Origin: a virus
Virus record (IMG/VR): IMGVR_UViG_3300037882_001639
Span: 1 to 25,651 of that record
Direction: 5' to 3' (one strand)
Length of the DNA: 25,651 nt
Shown: piece after piece, positions 13,757 through 19,113 of the stretch
How positions within the stretch are numbered: the stretch's first letter is position 1
How the letters are laid out: each line of letters opens with the position of its first letter
Notes under the pieces: generated by a model
What the model was told of the DNA's origin: nothing
Seen by the model: the letters and a program-made list of their open reading frames with translations, nothing else
Database searches by the model: none
Program-made: the position numbers and the translations under genes

Positions 13757-14118
13757 ATGTTGTTTAACTGCAAGGCGAAGACACTCTACGAAGCACTTAG
13801 TGTGTATGGTCACGATGAAGACTTTGAGCCACTGAATTTCTCATCGTCGCCAGAATACCACGGGACAAAGTATGGTCCTGGTTCTCTTGAGAAAATTGAA
13901 GTCATGCGCCGTAGGGTCGAAGTTGGTCTACCTCTTTGGCATCAGGACGACGCTAAAGTCTGCTCAAGAACTAGCTCAGATAAACCACAGAGAGAAAAGT
14001 CAGATTGCGGAATTACAAAGGTATTCCCAATGCACAAGAAGTCGATAGCAGAATAAGTCTGCTACCTATGGAAAATAAACTGCGCCGCGCAGGTTATGAA
14101 GTTGTTCGTCGTACCTAA
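13757..14118 (+). pseudogene. Small phage gene apparently broken by two frame changes
   Basis: The first frame (13757-14056) encodes MLFNCKAKTLYEALSVYG and a well-formed 'GSLEKIEVMRRRVEVGLPLW' with 'HQDD', a motif common in short phage proteins (GSxEKIEVMRxRVExGxPLxHPxD). After HQDD the sequence becomes unlikely. The +1 frame then reads protein-like: SAQELAQINHREKSQIAEL (about 13957-14013). From about 14014 the next frame reads 'NYKGIPNAQEVDSRISLLP' and 'MENKLRRAGYEVVRRT', ending at TAA 14116-14118. That stop lies exactly against the convergent gene's stop (4-base overlap), which suggests it is the true end. The simplest reading is one gene of about 120 residues with two single-base insertions, or sequencing errors. 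Start ATG has AAGGA 8 bases upstream. Confidence 0.5.
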
Positions 14119-14399
14119 TCTCGTTCACTGTCTGGAATGCAACACAGCACACGATGATTTTGCGGCACCTCTGGAGGAACATCTGAAATGAACTCGCCAG
14201 CGTATAAGATGCCAAACTCTGTGACGTGTTTGGCGTTTAGTCTTTCCAAATGCACAAACAATTCATCAAACTTGACAACCTTCGACGCCTTTCGAAATTC
14301 GTAATCGTCCAGTTCTGCTTCTGCGAAAGTGAATCCGTATCCCAGTACGCACCAATCATCACCGATTTTTCGGTATAAAATGCAATCTTCTGCACTCAC
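14115..14399 (-). CDS. Hypothetical phage protein
   Basis: 94 residues from GTG 14399, preferred because GGAG lies 6 bases upstream; a TTG four codons earlier lacks spacing. No family recognised. Residues 5-25 form strands ('DCILYRKIGDDWCVLGYGFTF', quoted in part), then a helix ('AEAELDDYEFRKASKVV'), and a C-terminal strand-rich part ending 'VLCCIPDSERD'. It has four cysteines without a clear zinc pattern. It ends tail to tail with the gene at 13757-14118. Confidence 0.6.
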   Translation of the reverse strand: MSAEDCILYRKIGDDWCVLGYGFTFAEAELDDYEFRKASKVVKFDELFVHLERLNAKHVTEFGILYAGEFISDVPPEVPQNHRVLCCIPDSERD

Positions 14400-14431
14400 G
14401 TTTAACTCCAAGGACGACGAACAAAGTCATG

Positions 14432-14492
14432 CATCGAAGCCCCCGACGCACGTTGTTTGGTTTAGTCAATGTTCACCATCGGGGGCTCGATG
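14432..14492. other. Long inverted repeat between two minus-strand genes
   Basis: CATCG-A-AGCCCCCGA (14432-14446) pairs with TCGGGGGCT-CGATG (14479-14492): 14 base pairs, one bulged A, over a 32-base loop. It lies between the stop of the gene at 14513 and the start at 14399. Only TTT follows some distance away on the minus strand, so it is a weak terminator at best and could instead be an mRNA-stabilising hairpin or a protein-binding site. Confidence 0.6.
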
Positions 14493-14512
14493 ATGACAGT
14501 CGTTCATCGGAC

Positions 14513-14725
14513 CTAAAACGTCCACGCTGGTACGTCCAACTCGATATGAATCCAGCCGCTTGGCACGATGTGCTTTCGCCCATCTTTAGTTTCAATGCGA
14601 TGCGTTCCGCTTTCGCTGACCGCAATCTTTGCCGCATTTTCAATGCGGACCTTTTCACCGCCGGGGAATGTGTACTCTCGCGAAACTTCCACCGGCTCCA
14701 AGTCAACAAACTTCGGCGTTGCCAT
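14513..14725 (-). CDS. Small phage protein, beta-rich
   Basis: A 70-residue protein starting at ATG 14725 (GGGAG 7 bases upstream), overlapping the end of the acetyltransferase-like gene by 23 bases. It is strand-rich: 'VEVSREYTFPGGEKVRIENAA' followed by 'GTHRIETKDGRKHIV', 'PSGWIHIELDVPAWTF'. The pattern (EYxFPGGxxVRIE..., GxHRIxTxDGxxHIVPxGWIHI) looks like a compact beta barrel. I have seen such short proteins in phages but cannot name the function. A long inverted repeat follows the stop. Confidence 0.65.
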   Translation of the reverse strand: MATPKFVDLEPVEVSREYTFPGGEKVRIENAAKIAVSESGTHRIETKDGRKHIVPSGWIHIELDVPAWTF

Positions 14726-15209
14726 CTGTGATCTCCCATTTGATCTTCATCTGCATCGGGTGCATGTCCACACGTGGCCGACTTGGCACGTTCCACGAAC
14801 CTCCACCCGCTTCACCTAAACACGTCATCCCAGCGGCACGGCACGATGCCCCGCCTTCTTCTGGTAGCGTGTACGTCACCAACTTCCTGTATCCCATCGC
14901 CCGAGCTGCTCGCCATGCTGCCCGATACAACATCGAACACGCATTGCGTTGACCCAACGTACATAACCTTGTGACCTCAACCGTCCATCCATCGTCAACG
15001 TGTCGCGACACTGGGCGACCTACAATCGCTATGCCGCATGGTTCCTCTGCGTCTTGTTCTGCCACTGCCACCGCAAACAATCCGCCCTGTGGTGGCTTGT
15101 GGTGTCTGTGGTGAAGTCCGACGAATACTCTTGCTTCCTTCAATGTGACCGGCACGATGAACAATGGCATGAACCCGAGTTGCGGATCAGCCGTTTTTGA
15201 TTGTGCCAT
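14703..15209 (-). CDS. XF1762-family GNAT-like protein
   Basis: A 168-residue protein from ATG 15209 with GGAGGA 5 bases upstream; the longer frame upstream is rejected. It matches the XF1762 pattern: 'FIVPVTLKEARVFVGLHHRHH' (about residues 17-37), 'GIAIVGRPVSRHVDDG' and 'VEVTRLCTLGQRNACSMLY' (about residues 66-95), 'RAAWRAARAMGYRKLVTYTL' and 'GGGSWNVPSRPR'. The family has a GNAT-like fold and is widespread in phages and plasmids, usually unassigned; acetyltransferase activity is presumed from fold only. Neighbours are small zinc-binding genes, so no pathway can be deduced. Confidence 0.85.
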   Translation of the reverse strand: MAQSKTADPQLGFMPLFIVPVTLKEARVFVGLHHRHHKPPQGGLFAVAVAEQDAEEPCGIAIVGRPVSRHVDDGWTVEVTRLCTLGQRNACSMLYRAAWRAARAMGYRKLVTYTLPEEGGASCRAAGMTCLGEAGGGSWNVPSRPRVDMHPMQMKIKWEITDGNAEVC

Positions 15210-15250
15210 GTCTTTCCTCCGCAACCGGGTTATGCCAAGCGTTCGTCGGA

Positions 15251-15391
15251 CTACGGACGCCCAAAACGAACTCTTTCGCCGCGATGATAACCGCGCAGCC
15301 AGTTCGACCACGAAGCCTTGCACCAATTCTGCTTTCCGTCTGGCTGTACCCAAATGCAAAGTGGTAAGTTTTTGTAAATCCAATGGATCAT
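15251..15391 (-). CDS. Tryptophan-rich small protein (46 aa)
   Basis: A 46-residue protein from ATG 15391 with GGAGG exactly 6 bases upstream. It begins MIHWIYKNLPLCIWVQPDGK, then 'QNWCKASWSNWLRGYHRGER'. Five tryptophans in 46 residues are unusual. A second frame (start GTG near 15434, reading QFFVRRLSGEEVQHDPLDLQ and joined in frame to the gene at 15209) covers the same bases. I prefer the 46-aa frame because of its Shine-Dalgarno; the other cannot be excluded. Function unknown. Confidence 0.5.
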   Translation of the reverse strand: MIHWIYKNLPLCIWVQPDGKQNWCKASWSNWLRGYHRGERVRFGRP

Positions 15392-15500
15392 GCTGAACCT
15401 CCTCGCCGGATAGCCGACGAACAAAAAATTGCACATGAGCCGCCGATCAGCCGTTTTGCCAGTGGACGACTCCACACCGGCGGCCATGTGAATTTAGTCG

Positions 15501-15719
15501 TTACTCTATTCCATTCAGCAATTGCTCGACGCACCACTCATTGATACTCAGTCCTTGCGCCTCAGCATGCCGGCAGACGCTTTCGTACTGCTCTCGACTC
15601 TTGAATCGGACAGTGAGCATCTTGGACTTCGCCTCACCGCTGTGCCTGCGCCCCTTTGGCTTGGGTTTTTTTTGGACGTGGTACTCTTCTCGCTCTTCGG
15701 AGCTGCTACCTTCACTCAT
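15501..15719 (-). CDS. Ribbon-helix-helix DNA-binding protein
   Basis: A 72-residue protein with a disordered basic N-terminus (residues 1-33) and a C-terminal ribbon-helix-helix: 'MLTVRFKSREQYESVCRHAE' (strand MLTVRF, helix A) then 'AQGLSINEWCVEQLLNGIE' (turn GLSINEW, helix B). This is the CopG/HicB/Arc type, where a dimer's beta ribbon enters the DNA major groove. It may regulate phage genes or act as an antitoxin, but no toxin partner is adjacent. The start overlaps the stop of the short upstream frame (ATGA). Confidence 0.8.
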   Translation of the reverse strand: MSEGSSSEEREEYHVQKKPKPKGRRHSGEAKSKMLTVRFKSREQYESVCRHAEAQGLSINEWCVEQLLNGIE

Positions 15720-15829
15720 CGTTCTTTCTCCTTACACTGTTCAATCATAGACCTGAATATCGCTTCCAAGTATTCTGATTTTTGCTGACCCCAATCATCC
15801 GCATCAAAGCAGAATCGTTCGAGTAAAAT
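15716..15829 (-). CDS. Short frame coupled to the ribbon-helix-helix gene, rare start
   Basis: A 37-codon frame ending in TGA that overlaps the ATG of the ribbon-helix-helix gene. Its sequence is protein-like: LLERFCFDADDWGQQKSEYL, then 'EAIFRSMIEQCKEKER'. It lacks ATG, GTG or TTG near its beginning; the only candidate before the upstream stop is ATT (15829). Either it starts at ATT, or an upstream frameshift joins it to the gene at 15836, or translation starts at the later TTG. A real C-terminus of some protein seems likely because of composition and coupling. Confidence 0.4.
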   Translation of the reverse strand: MLLERFCFDADDWGQQKSEYLEAIFRSMIEQCKEKER

Positions 15830-15835
15830 ACCGAA

Positions 15836-15997
15836 TCAACGAAACATCCAGCCACCATCACCCATGCCGGTTTCTATTGTCGGCTTCCATTGCCAGCGGA
15901 TTCCTCGCCAGCAGACCGACCACGTTTCCGATGGGAAGTAAATAGATAAATACTTCCAAGTTATACGGATTCGTCTGCGCTTTTCTGCACTGCTCAT
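15836..15997 (-). CDS. Small basic protein (53 aa)
   Basis: A 53-residue protein from ATG 15997 with GGGGAG 5 bases upstream and a stop-start overlap with the gene before (ATGA). Reads MSSAEKRRRIRITWKYLSIY, 'FPSETWSVCWRGIRWQWKPT' and a glycine-rich tail. Rich in R and W. No family recognised. The Shine-Dalgarno and overlap support expression. Confidence 0.55.
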   Translation of the reverse strand: MSSAEKRRRIRITWKYLSIYFPSETWSVCWRGIRWQWKPTIETGMGDGGWMFR

Positions 15998-16236
15998 GTT
16001 ATCTCCCCATCGACTTCTGACCACGACACAGGGTGTACTGACCTTCCTTGCGCCATTGCACTCTTGGACTTGTACCAAGCGCCAACATAAAACGCTTTGG
16101 CTGACGGTACATCGCCTCCAAAGTACACTGTCACCATTCTCTCACGCTCTGGTGGATGGTGCGCACAACCAGCAATGTACCCTCGCTCGCTGTCCACCTG
16201 CACTCTGCCGCATATCTCGCAAGAATAATTACTCAT
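15994..16236 (-). CDS. Small zinc-finger protein
   Basis: An 80-residue protein with an N-terminal knuckle 'CEICGRVQVDSERGYIAGCA' followed by 'HHPPERERMV'. The pattern CxxCG...GYxxGCxHHPP resembles short phage/bacterial metal-binding proteins, with C-C-C-H ligands likely. The rest ('VTVYFGGDVPSAKAFYVGAW') is strand-rich. It overlaps the upstream gene by 8 bases. Function unknown. Confidence 0.65.
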   Translation of the reverse strand: MSNYSCEICGRVQVDSERGYIAGCAHHPPERERMVTVYFGGDVPSAKAFYVGAWYKSKSAMAQGRSVHPVSWSEVDGEIT

Positions 16237-16423
16237 CCTCGATATGCTTCCTTAATTCAGCGACAATCTGTTCAATCTGCCACTTAGTCGCCTGCAATTG
16301 CTCAAGCAACTTACTGGCACTCATTCGCCAATAACACACGTCGCATAACTCAGGATGCTTCCCTGGAGTCCTACCGTGCATGGTCATATTGATTGCGTGA
16401 GATCCGCATGGACACTGCTTCAT
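16229..16423 (-). CDS. Small zinc-binding, coiled-coil protein
   Basis: A 64-residue protein. 'CPCGSHA' (residues 4-10) and 'CDVCYW' (residues 27-32) form a four-cysteine zinc site; residues 33-64 are one helix ('SASKLLEQLQATKWQIEQIV') with heptad leucines. Small zinc-head plus coiled-coil proteins often dimerise and bind DNA or other proteins. Upstream lies a weak terminator (16438-16466). Confidence 0.65.
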   Translation of the reverse strand: MKQCPCGSHAINMTMHGRTPGKHPELCDVCYWRMSASKLLEQLQATKWQIEQIVAELRKHIEDE

Positions 16424-16437
16424 GTTTGTTACTCGTT

Positions 16438-16466
16438 AAAAAAAGCCAGCCCTTAACGTATCTGGC
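16438..16466 (-). terminator. Weak intrinsic terminator
   Basis: Minus strand GCCAG (16466-16462) pairs with CTGGC (16449-16445), 12-base loop, then TTTTTTT (16444-16438). It lies between the tRNA-like RNA and the gene starting at 16423 and could set a second, longer 3' end for that RNA. Confidence 0.5.
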
Positions 16467-16543
16467 ATGAAGTGCGCCACGTAACTTCAGCACTCACGCT
16501 TGCCCTCAACATTTCACAACGGGGCAAAGTGTTGTAATCAAAA

Positions 16544-16626
16544 AAGCCACGCCGGAATTGAACCGGATGCTTTTGCACGCGACGGGATGTCGCACCCAGC
16601 CTCCCTTTCGGGTCGCCTATGGCTTC
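16544..16626 (-). ncRNA. tRNA-like small RNA
   Basis: An 83-nt minus-strand RNA with its own promoter. A 7-bp acceptor-like stem joins AAGCCAT (16625-16619) to GTGGCTT (16550-16544). The T arm is canonical: CCGG, loop TTCAATT, CCGG (16566-16552). Between them are CCC-GAAA-GGG (16612-16603), GCGAC-ATCCC-GTCGC (16593-16579) and TGC-AAAA-GCA (16577-16568), in the positions of D, anticodon and variable arms. The GAAA tetraloop replaces the D loop and there is no U33-anticodon loop, so it should not decode. The -10 box of the promoter at 16634 predicts a start at 16627-16626, precisely at the stem. TTTT follows the stem. A degenerate tRNA or a dedicated tRNA mimic are both possible; no CCA is encoded. 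Confidence 0.6.
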
Positions 16627-16633
16627 AAGAACA

Positions 16634-16662
16634 AGTATAACCACATTGACCCAGGAAAGCAA
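16634..16662 (-). promoter_or_regulatory. Promoter of the shared GGGTC type for the tRNA-like RNA
   Basis: Minus strand: TTGCTT (16662-16657), 4 bases, GGGTC (16652-16648), 8 bases, TATACT (16639-16634); 17-bp spacer. The predicted start falls at the first base of the tRNA-like RNA. Confidence 0.75.
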
Positions 16663-16778
16663 CTGCTGGTGGCAGCCGCTGTAGGGATTACCGATTTAAG
16701 CTGCTCAGATTCAAATGGTCGATCGAGAAGCGTAGGGACTACTAGGAGTACTTGCAATTTGGATCCAAACGGTATCCC

Positions 16779-16961
16779 CTACGGTTGCGGTCGCTGTTTC
16801 GCTGTGTTTTTGCGACGCCAGCGAGCTTTCGCTGCCAACTTCTCGAGATGGAACTTGCATCGTGTACTTCCAAGAGCGGCAAGATTGCTGCATTCACGAC
16901 ACTGACCAAGTTCGGTCTTGCGCTGTCGATGCCTTTTCTGCTTTGTCATCCAGTGTGTCAT
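16779..16961 (-). CDS. Small cysteine-containing basic protein
   Basis: A 60-residue protein from ATG 16961, which overlaps the stop of the YkgJ-like gene (ATGA). 'CRECSNLAALGSTRCKFHLE' (about residues 21-40) gives C-C-C-H zinc ligands in the style 'CxxCxxPAxxGxxRCxxHL' common in short phage proteins. The tail is very basic ('KARWRRKNTAKQRPQP'). Probably a nucleic-acid-binding protein; function unknown. Downstream, between its stop and the promoter at 16662, are about 115 bases with a possible CGTAGGG/CCCTACG stem but no gene. Confidence 0.65.
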   Translation of the reverse strand: MTHWMTKQKRHRQRKTELGQCRECSNLAALGSTRCKFHLEKLAAKARWRRKNTAKQRPQP

Positions 16962-17272
16962 GGTAATCCTGCGTCCTTCCGCATGTTGCGGCAATACTCT
17001 GATCCGACCTCAAACTCTCGGCAAACATCAGGACGATGCTCGTGATGCCTACACTGCCGCGTCTCCATGTCGAACCATCCGCAAGGCGTGTAATCGGTGC
17101 CGTGCGTCTGGTACTGCAATCGTCGCGTTTCTCGCACGGCATCAAGACTCTCTTTAACACGTGGCGGCAATCGCGACTCTTCGATAGGGAGAAATGGTGG
17201 CGATCCCATGTGCATACAGCACACTCCACACCCATCGCAATTGATTTGCGGAATAACAATCTCATGACTCAT
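16958..17272 (-). CDS. YkgJ-family cysteine cluster protein
   Basis: A 104-residue protein from ATG 17272 (AAGGAG 6 bases upstream; a GTG 18 bases earlier is less likely). 'CDGCGVCCMHMG' near the start, and 'CGWFDMETRQCRHHEHRPDV' followed by 'CREF', match the YkgJ/UPF0153 signature CxxCxxCC...C...CxxH..RPxxCRxF. Family members bind a metal cluster (Zn or Fe-S) through these cysteines; enzymatic roles are mostly unknown, with oxidoreductase-type activity proposed. An unusual cargo for a phage. It overlaps the gene at 17287 closely and the next gene by ATGA. Confidence 0.8.
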   Translation of the reverse strand: MSHEIVIPQINCDGCGVCCMHMGSPPFLPIEESRLPPRVKESLDAVRETRRLQYQTHGTDYTPCGWFDMETRQCRHHEHRPDVCREFEVGSEYCRNMRKDAGLP

Positions 17273-17286
17273 CGGTAACTCCTTGT

Positions 17287-17640
17287 TCACCTAAATCTTC
17301 GTCTCGACTCATGCCAATCGTCTTTGTCGTCTCGCTCGGGATCGTACGTCGTCGTCCTCTCCCGGTAGACTCTCGCCGTCACAATCAATCCATCCTTGCG
17401 TCTGACGCGCCAAACATCACCAACCCTCCTTGGCATCTCTCCCAGCCTTAGAGCGTCCACCATCCACCACGCATCTACATGATGACGCCTTACCTCGGGC
17501 TTCCAGTTCCACACTATCACCTGTGTGAAGCAGTGGCGACCGTCCACGCCCATCACATGATTGACTTCCAGAACGTCACAGCTCTGCTGCGCTGGAATCC
17601 TACTGGCATCCGACAAAATCATCATCAACAGTAGCGCCAT
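17287..17640 (-). CDS. Exported hypothetical protein of planctomycete type
   Basis: A 117-residue protein. The hydrophobic N-terminus (MALLLMMILSDASRIPAQQ) is a short signal peptide or anchor. The mature part, 'CDVLEVNHVMGVDGRHCFTQ' and 'VIVWNWKPEVRRHHVDAW', then 'VYRERTTTYDPERDD', follows a pattern I associate with planctomycete hypothetical proteins (VExNHFxDExGRxxFxQVIxWxW...; FxETWTxYDPE). AGGAGG lies 8 bases before ATG. This is one of the main reasons to suggest a planctomycete host. Function unknown. Confidence 0.7.
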   Translation of the reverse strand: MALLLMMILSDASRIPAQQSCDVLEVNHVMGVDGRHCFTQVIVWNWKPEVRRHHVDAWWMVDALRLGEMPRRVGDVWRVRRKDGLIVTARVYRERTTTYDPERDDKDDWHESRRRFR

Positions 17641-17644
17641 GAGT

Positions 17645-18060
17645 ACAACCTCCTGCCATCCAGTCTATCCGCACCGGTAGCCATGTTTTCCCCTAAGCCA
17701 TCATAAGTTCAAGGGATAACGGCGACTACTCTAGGCATTACTTCCTGCTGCTCGATTCTCTGTGGATCAGTGTTGGCTGGCTTTTCGGTCGTGGAGCAGT
17801 TGGCTTACCGCTTATTCCACTCTCCCCTTCACTGCCCCTCGCAAGGTTCCGTCGGCCTTGTTGTTTCGGAGATCGATACGCTACAGGCTGGATACCAAAG
17901 TCTTATTCTTTCCGAAACATCCCTTAGCCTTTTGAGAGGAACATCAAACGTGGTTCCCAGGCATCTCAGTCTCTAGCTTTTTTAGCGTGCGGATGTCCTA
18001 CTAGCGCTTTCGGTATTCTTTTCTCTGCTACCCCTCGTGACTGCCACGCCTAAAGGGGAC
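17645..18060 (-). ncRNA. Large structured non-coding RNA candidate
   Basis: About 415 bases without a plausible gene, yet full of paired segments on the minus strand, where loops are purine-rich (GAAA, GGAAA, GAAAA). Pairs in + coordinates: 18054-18058 with 18031-18035, enclosing CGTG/CACG (18045-18048 with 18036-18039); 17987-17994 with 17667-17674 (8 bp, long range); 18027-18032 with 17676-17681 (6 bp, long range); 17953-17957 with 17938-17942; 17919-17929 with 17886-17893 (8 bp, 3-base bulge); 17911-17918 with 17863-17870 (8 bp); 17856-17860 with 17842-17846; 17831-17838 with 17793-17800 (8 bp). Some pairs cross, implying pseudoknots. Size and phage context recall the ornate ROOL/GOLLD RNAs, but I cannot match a consensus from memory. 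It may extend upstream to about 18205, where further hairpins occur. Confidence 0.6.
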
Positions 18061-18063
18061 ACC

Positions 18064-18101
18064 AATAAAATAAGCCCTTCCATATGGAAATGGAAGGGCT
18101 T
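18064..18101 (-). terminator. 12-bp hairpin with AT-rich tail
   Basis: AAGCCCTTCCAT (18072-18083) pairs perfectly with ATGGAAGGGCTT (18090-18101) over 6 bases. The minus strand continues TATTTTATT, a fair termination tail. It lies between the gene at 18208 and the large RNA. It may end the mRNA upstream or be the first hairpin of the RNA itself. Confidence 0.6.
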
Positions 18102-18207
18102 GGCAGAGAATTTTGTCCAGAAAGGACAAGATCGGCTTGGCAGCTTCAACCATCATAACTAATCAGCAGCCATTAGCAAGTAGCGGTATTCTTTCCCGAC
18201 GACAAAA

Positions 18208-18510
18208 TTATGTCGTCGAGTTTCCGTCCTTCACTCCTTGCGCCTTACGAACTATTCGTCTAGCCTCTTCAACCATCGCCATCCCGCTAACGTCCTGTGG
18301 CAAAGAAAGCCTAAGTAGTAACTTGCAAGCGTGTAGTAATTCGGGAGCAACTGCCATCAGTCTCGCATTTGCCGTCGCAACTGCGGGATCTTCTGTTGTG
18401 TCTAAACAGGCTAATGACATCCCATCTGGTCCGAACACCTGCGCAGTAAAACAACAGTCTGGTTCTCCAATCTGTTCGCTTGAACTCCACGGTCCAGGTG
18501 TGTTGTTCAT
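18208..18510 (-). CDS. Conserved phage hypothetical protein (TPGPW type)
   Basis: A 100-residue protein of a family very common in phages: 'NNTPGPW' at the start, then 'DPAVATANARLMAVAPELLH' and 'ACKLLLRLSLP' (pattern DxxANARLIAAAPxLLEAL). Function unknown. The start overlaps the stop of the upstream gene (ATGA). After the stop come CGACGACA/TGTCGTCG arms that include the last codons (near 18188-18217), then GGACAA hairpin sequences up to the next terminator; about 110 bases hold no gene. Confidence 0.8.
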   Translation of the reverse strand: MNNTPGPWSSSEQIGEPDCCFTAQVFGPDGMSLACLDTTEDPAVATANARLMAVAPELLHACKLLLRLSLPQDVSGMAMVEEARRIVRKAQGVKDGNSTT

Positions 18511-18971
18511 TCCTTAGCTCCCAACTTCCGCAGTTCTTCCAGCGCATTTTCCATGCTCTCAACATCGATCTCCACCGTCTTCGCCCACTGCGGTACGTCC
18601 GTCTTAATCAGCGGCATGTAGCCCAGCGCCAGTTTGAGTGCCTGAATTGCAGCGTAAATCGAGTCTTTCGGAACCGACCACATTTCCTGCTCGTACACCA
18701 CATTCTCAGGTGGCTCAATCTTACGCGCGTACGGCAAATATTCTTCTTCACTCCAGGGTTTTCCGACACTGTACGCATCCGGATGCAGGAATTCCCACTC
18801 CTTATCTTTCCACATATCGCTAGCTTGGATGACTTCGCCCTCCCTAAGCAACCGATGCCCCGAAGGCGGCTCACCACTATCTGGCGCAGGAACTTCCTCC
18901 TGCACTTCCACTGGACACTCATGATCCTCGCCACAATTCCCTCCACACTTACTGCAGTATTCGTTGTTCAT
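18507..18971 (-). CDS. Hypothetical phage protein with N-terminal zinc knuckle
   Basis: A 154-residue protein. 'YCSKCGGNCGEDHECP' (residues 5-20) has four cysteines and a histidine for zinc. Residues 38-85 contain 'GHRLLREGEVIQASDMWKD' and 'EWEFLHPDAYSVGKPW', a pattern (GExIxxxDxxxxxxxW) common in phage proteins whose role is unknown. The C-terminal 60 residues form helices ending 'ESMENALEELRKLGAKE'. A promoter of the GGGTC type lies about 50 bases upstream of the ATG. Confidence 0.7.
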   Translation of the reverse strand: MNNEYCSKCGGNCGEDHECPVEVQEEVPAPDSGEPPSGHRLLREGEVIQASDMWKDKEWEFLHPDAYSVGKPWSEEEYLPYARKIEPPENVVYEQEMWSVPKDSIYAAIQALKLALGYMPLIKTDVPQWAKTVEIDVESMENALEELRKLGAKE

Positions 18972-19021
18972 TCTTTCTCTCCATCTAGCGCAGAAATTTC
19001 TGTCAACTTCGACACTTAGCT

Positions 19022-19050
19022 ATCATATCACAACGGACCCAGGAAAGCAA
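19022..19050 (-). promoter_or_regulatory. Promoter of the shared GGGTC type, in a 33-bp direct repeat
   Basis: Minus strand: TTGCTT (19050-19045), 4 bases, GGGTC (19040-19036), 8 bases, TATGAT (19027-19022); 17-bp spacer. The 33 bases 19021-19053 are identical to 20853-20885, so dcm is flanked by direct repeats. It drives the genes from 18971 leftwards, probably including the large RNA. Confidence 0.8.
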
Positions 19051-19113
19051 CTGATTCCACCTAGGCGCACCAGAAGAAGATTACAGGTCAAATAGAAAGT
19101 GGCACGAGACGGT

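Noticed and set aside
15210-15434. A 75-residue N-terminal extension of the XF1762-family gene
   Set aside because: The family starts at the ATG at 15209, which has a strong Shine-Dalgarno, and the region has a better-started 46-aa gene in another frame.
16544-16626. An ordinary decoding tRNA
   Set aside because: Acceptor and T arms fit, but no arrangement gives a 7-base anticodon loop with U33 or a normal D arm, and CCA is not encoded.
17770-17976. A 68-codon plus-strand frame in the long gene-free region
   Set aside because: No Shine-Dalgarno and atypical composition. It overlaps the best-paired part of the RNA candidate, so it is most likely chance.
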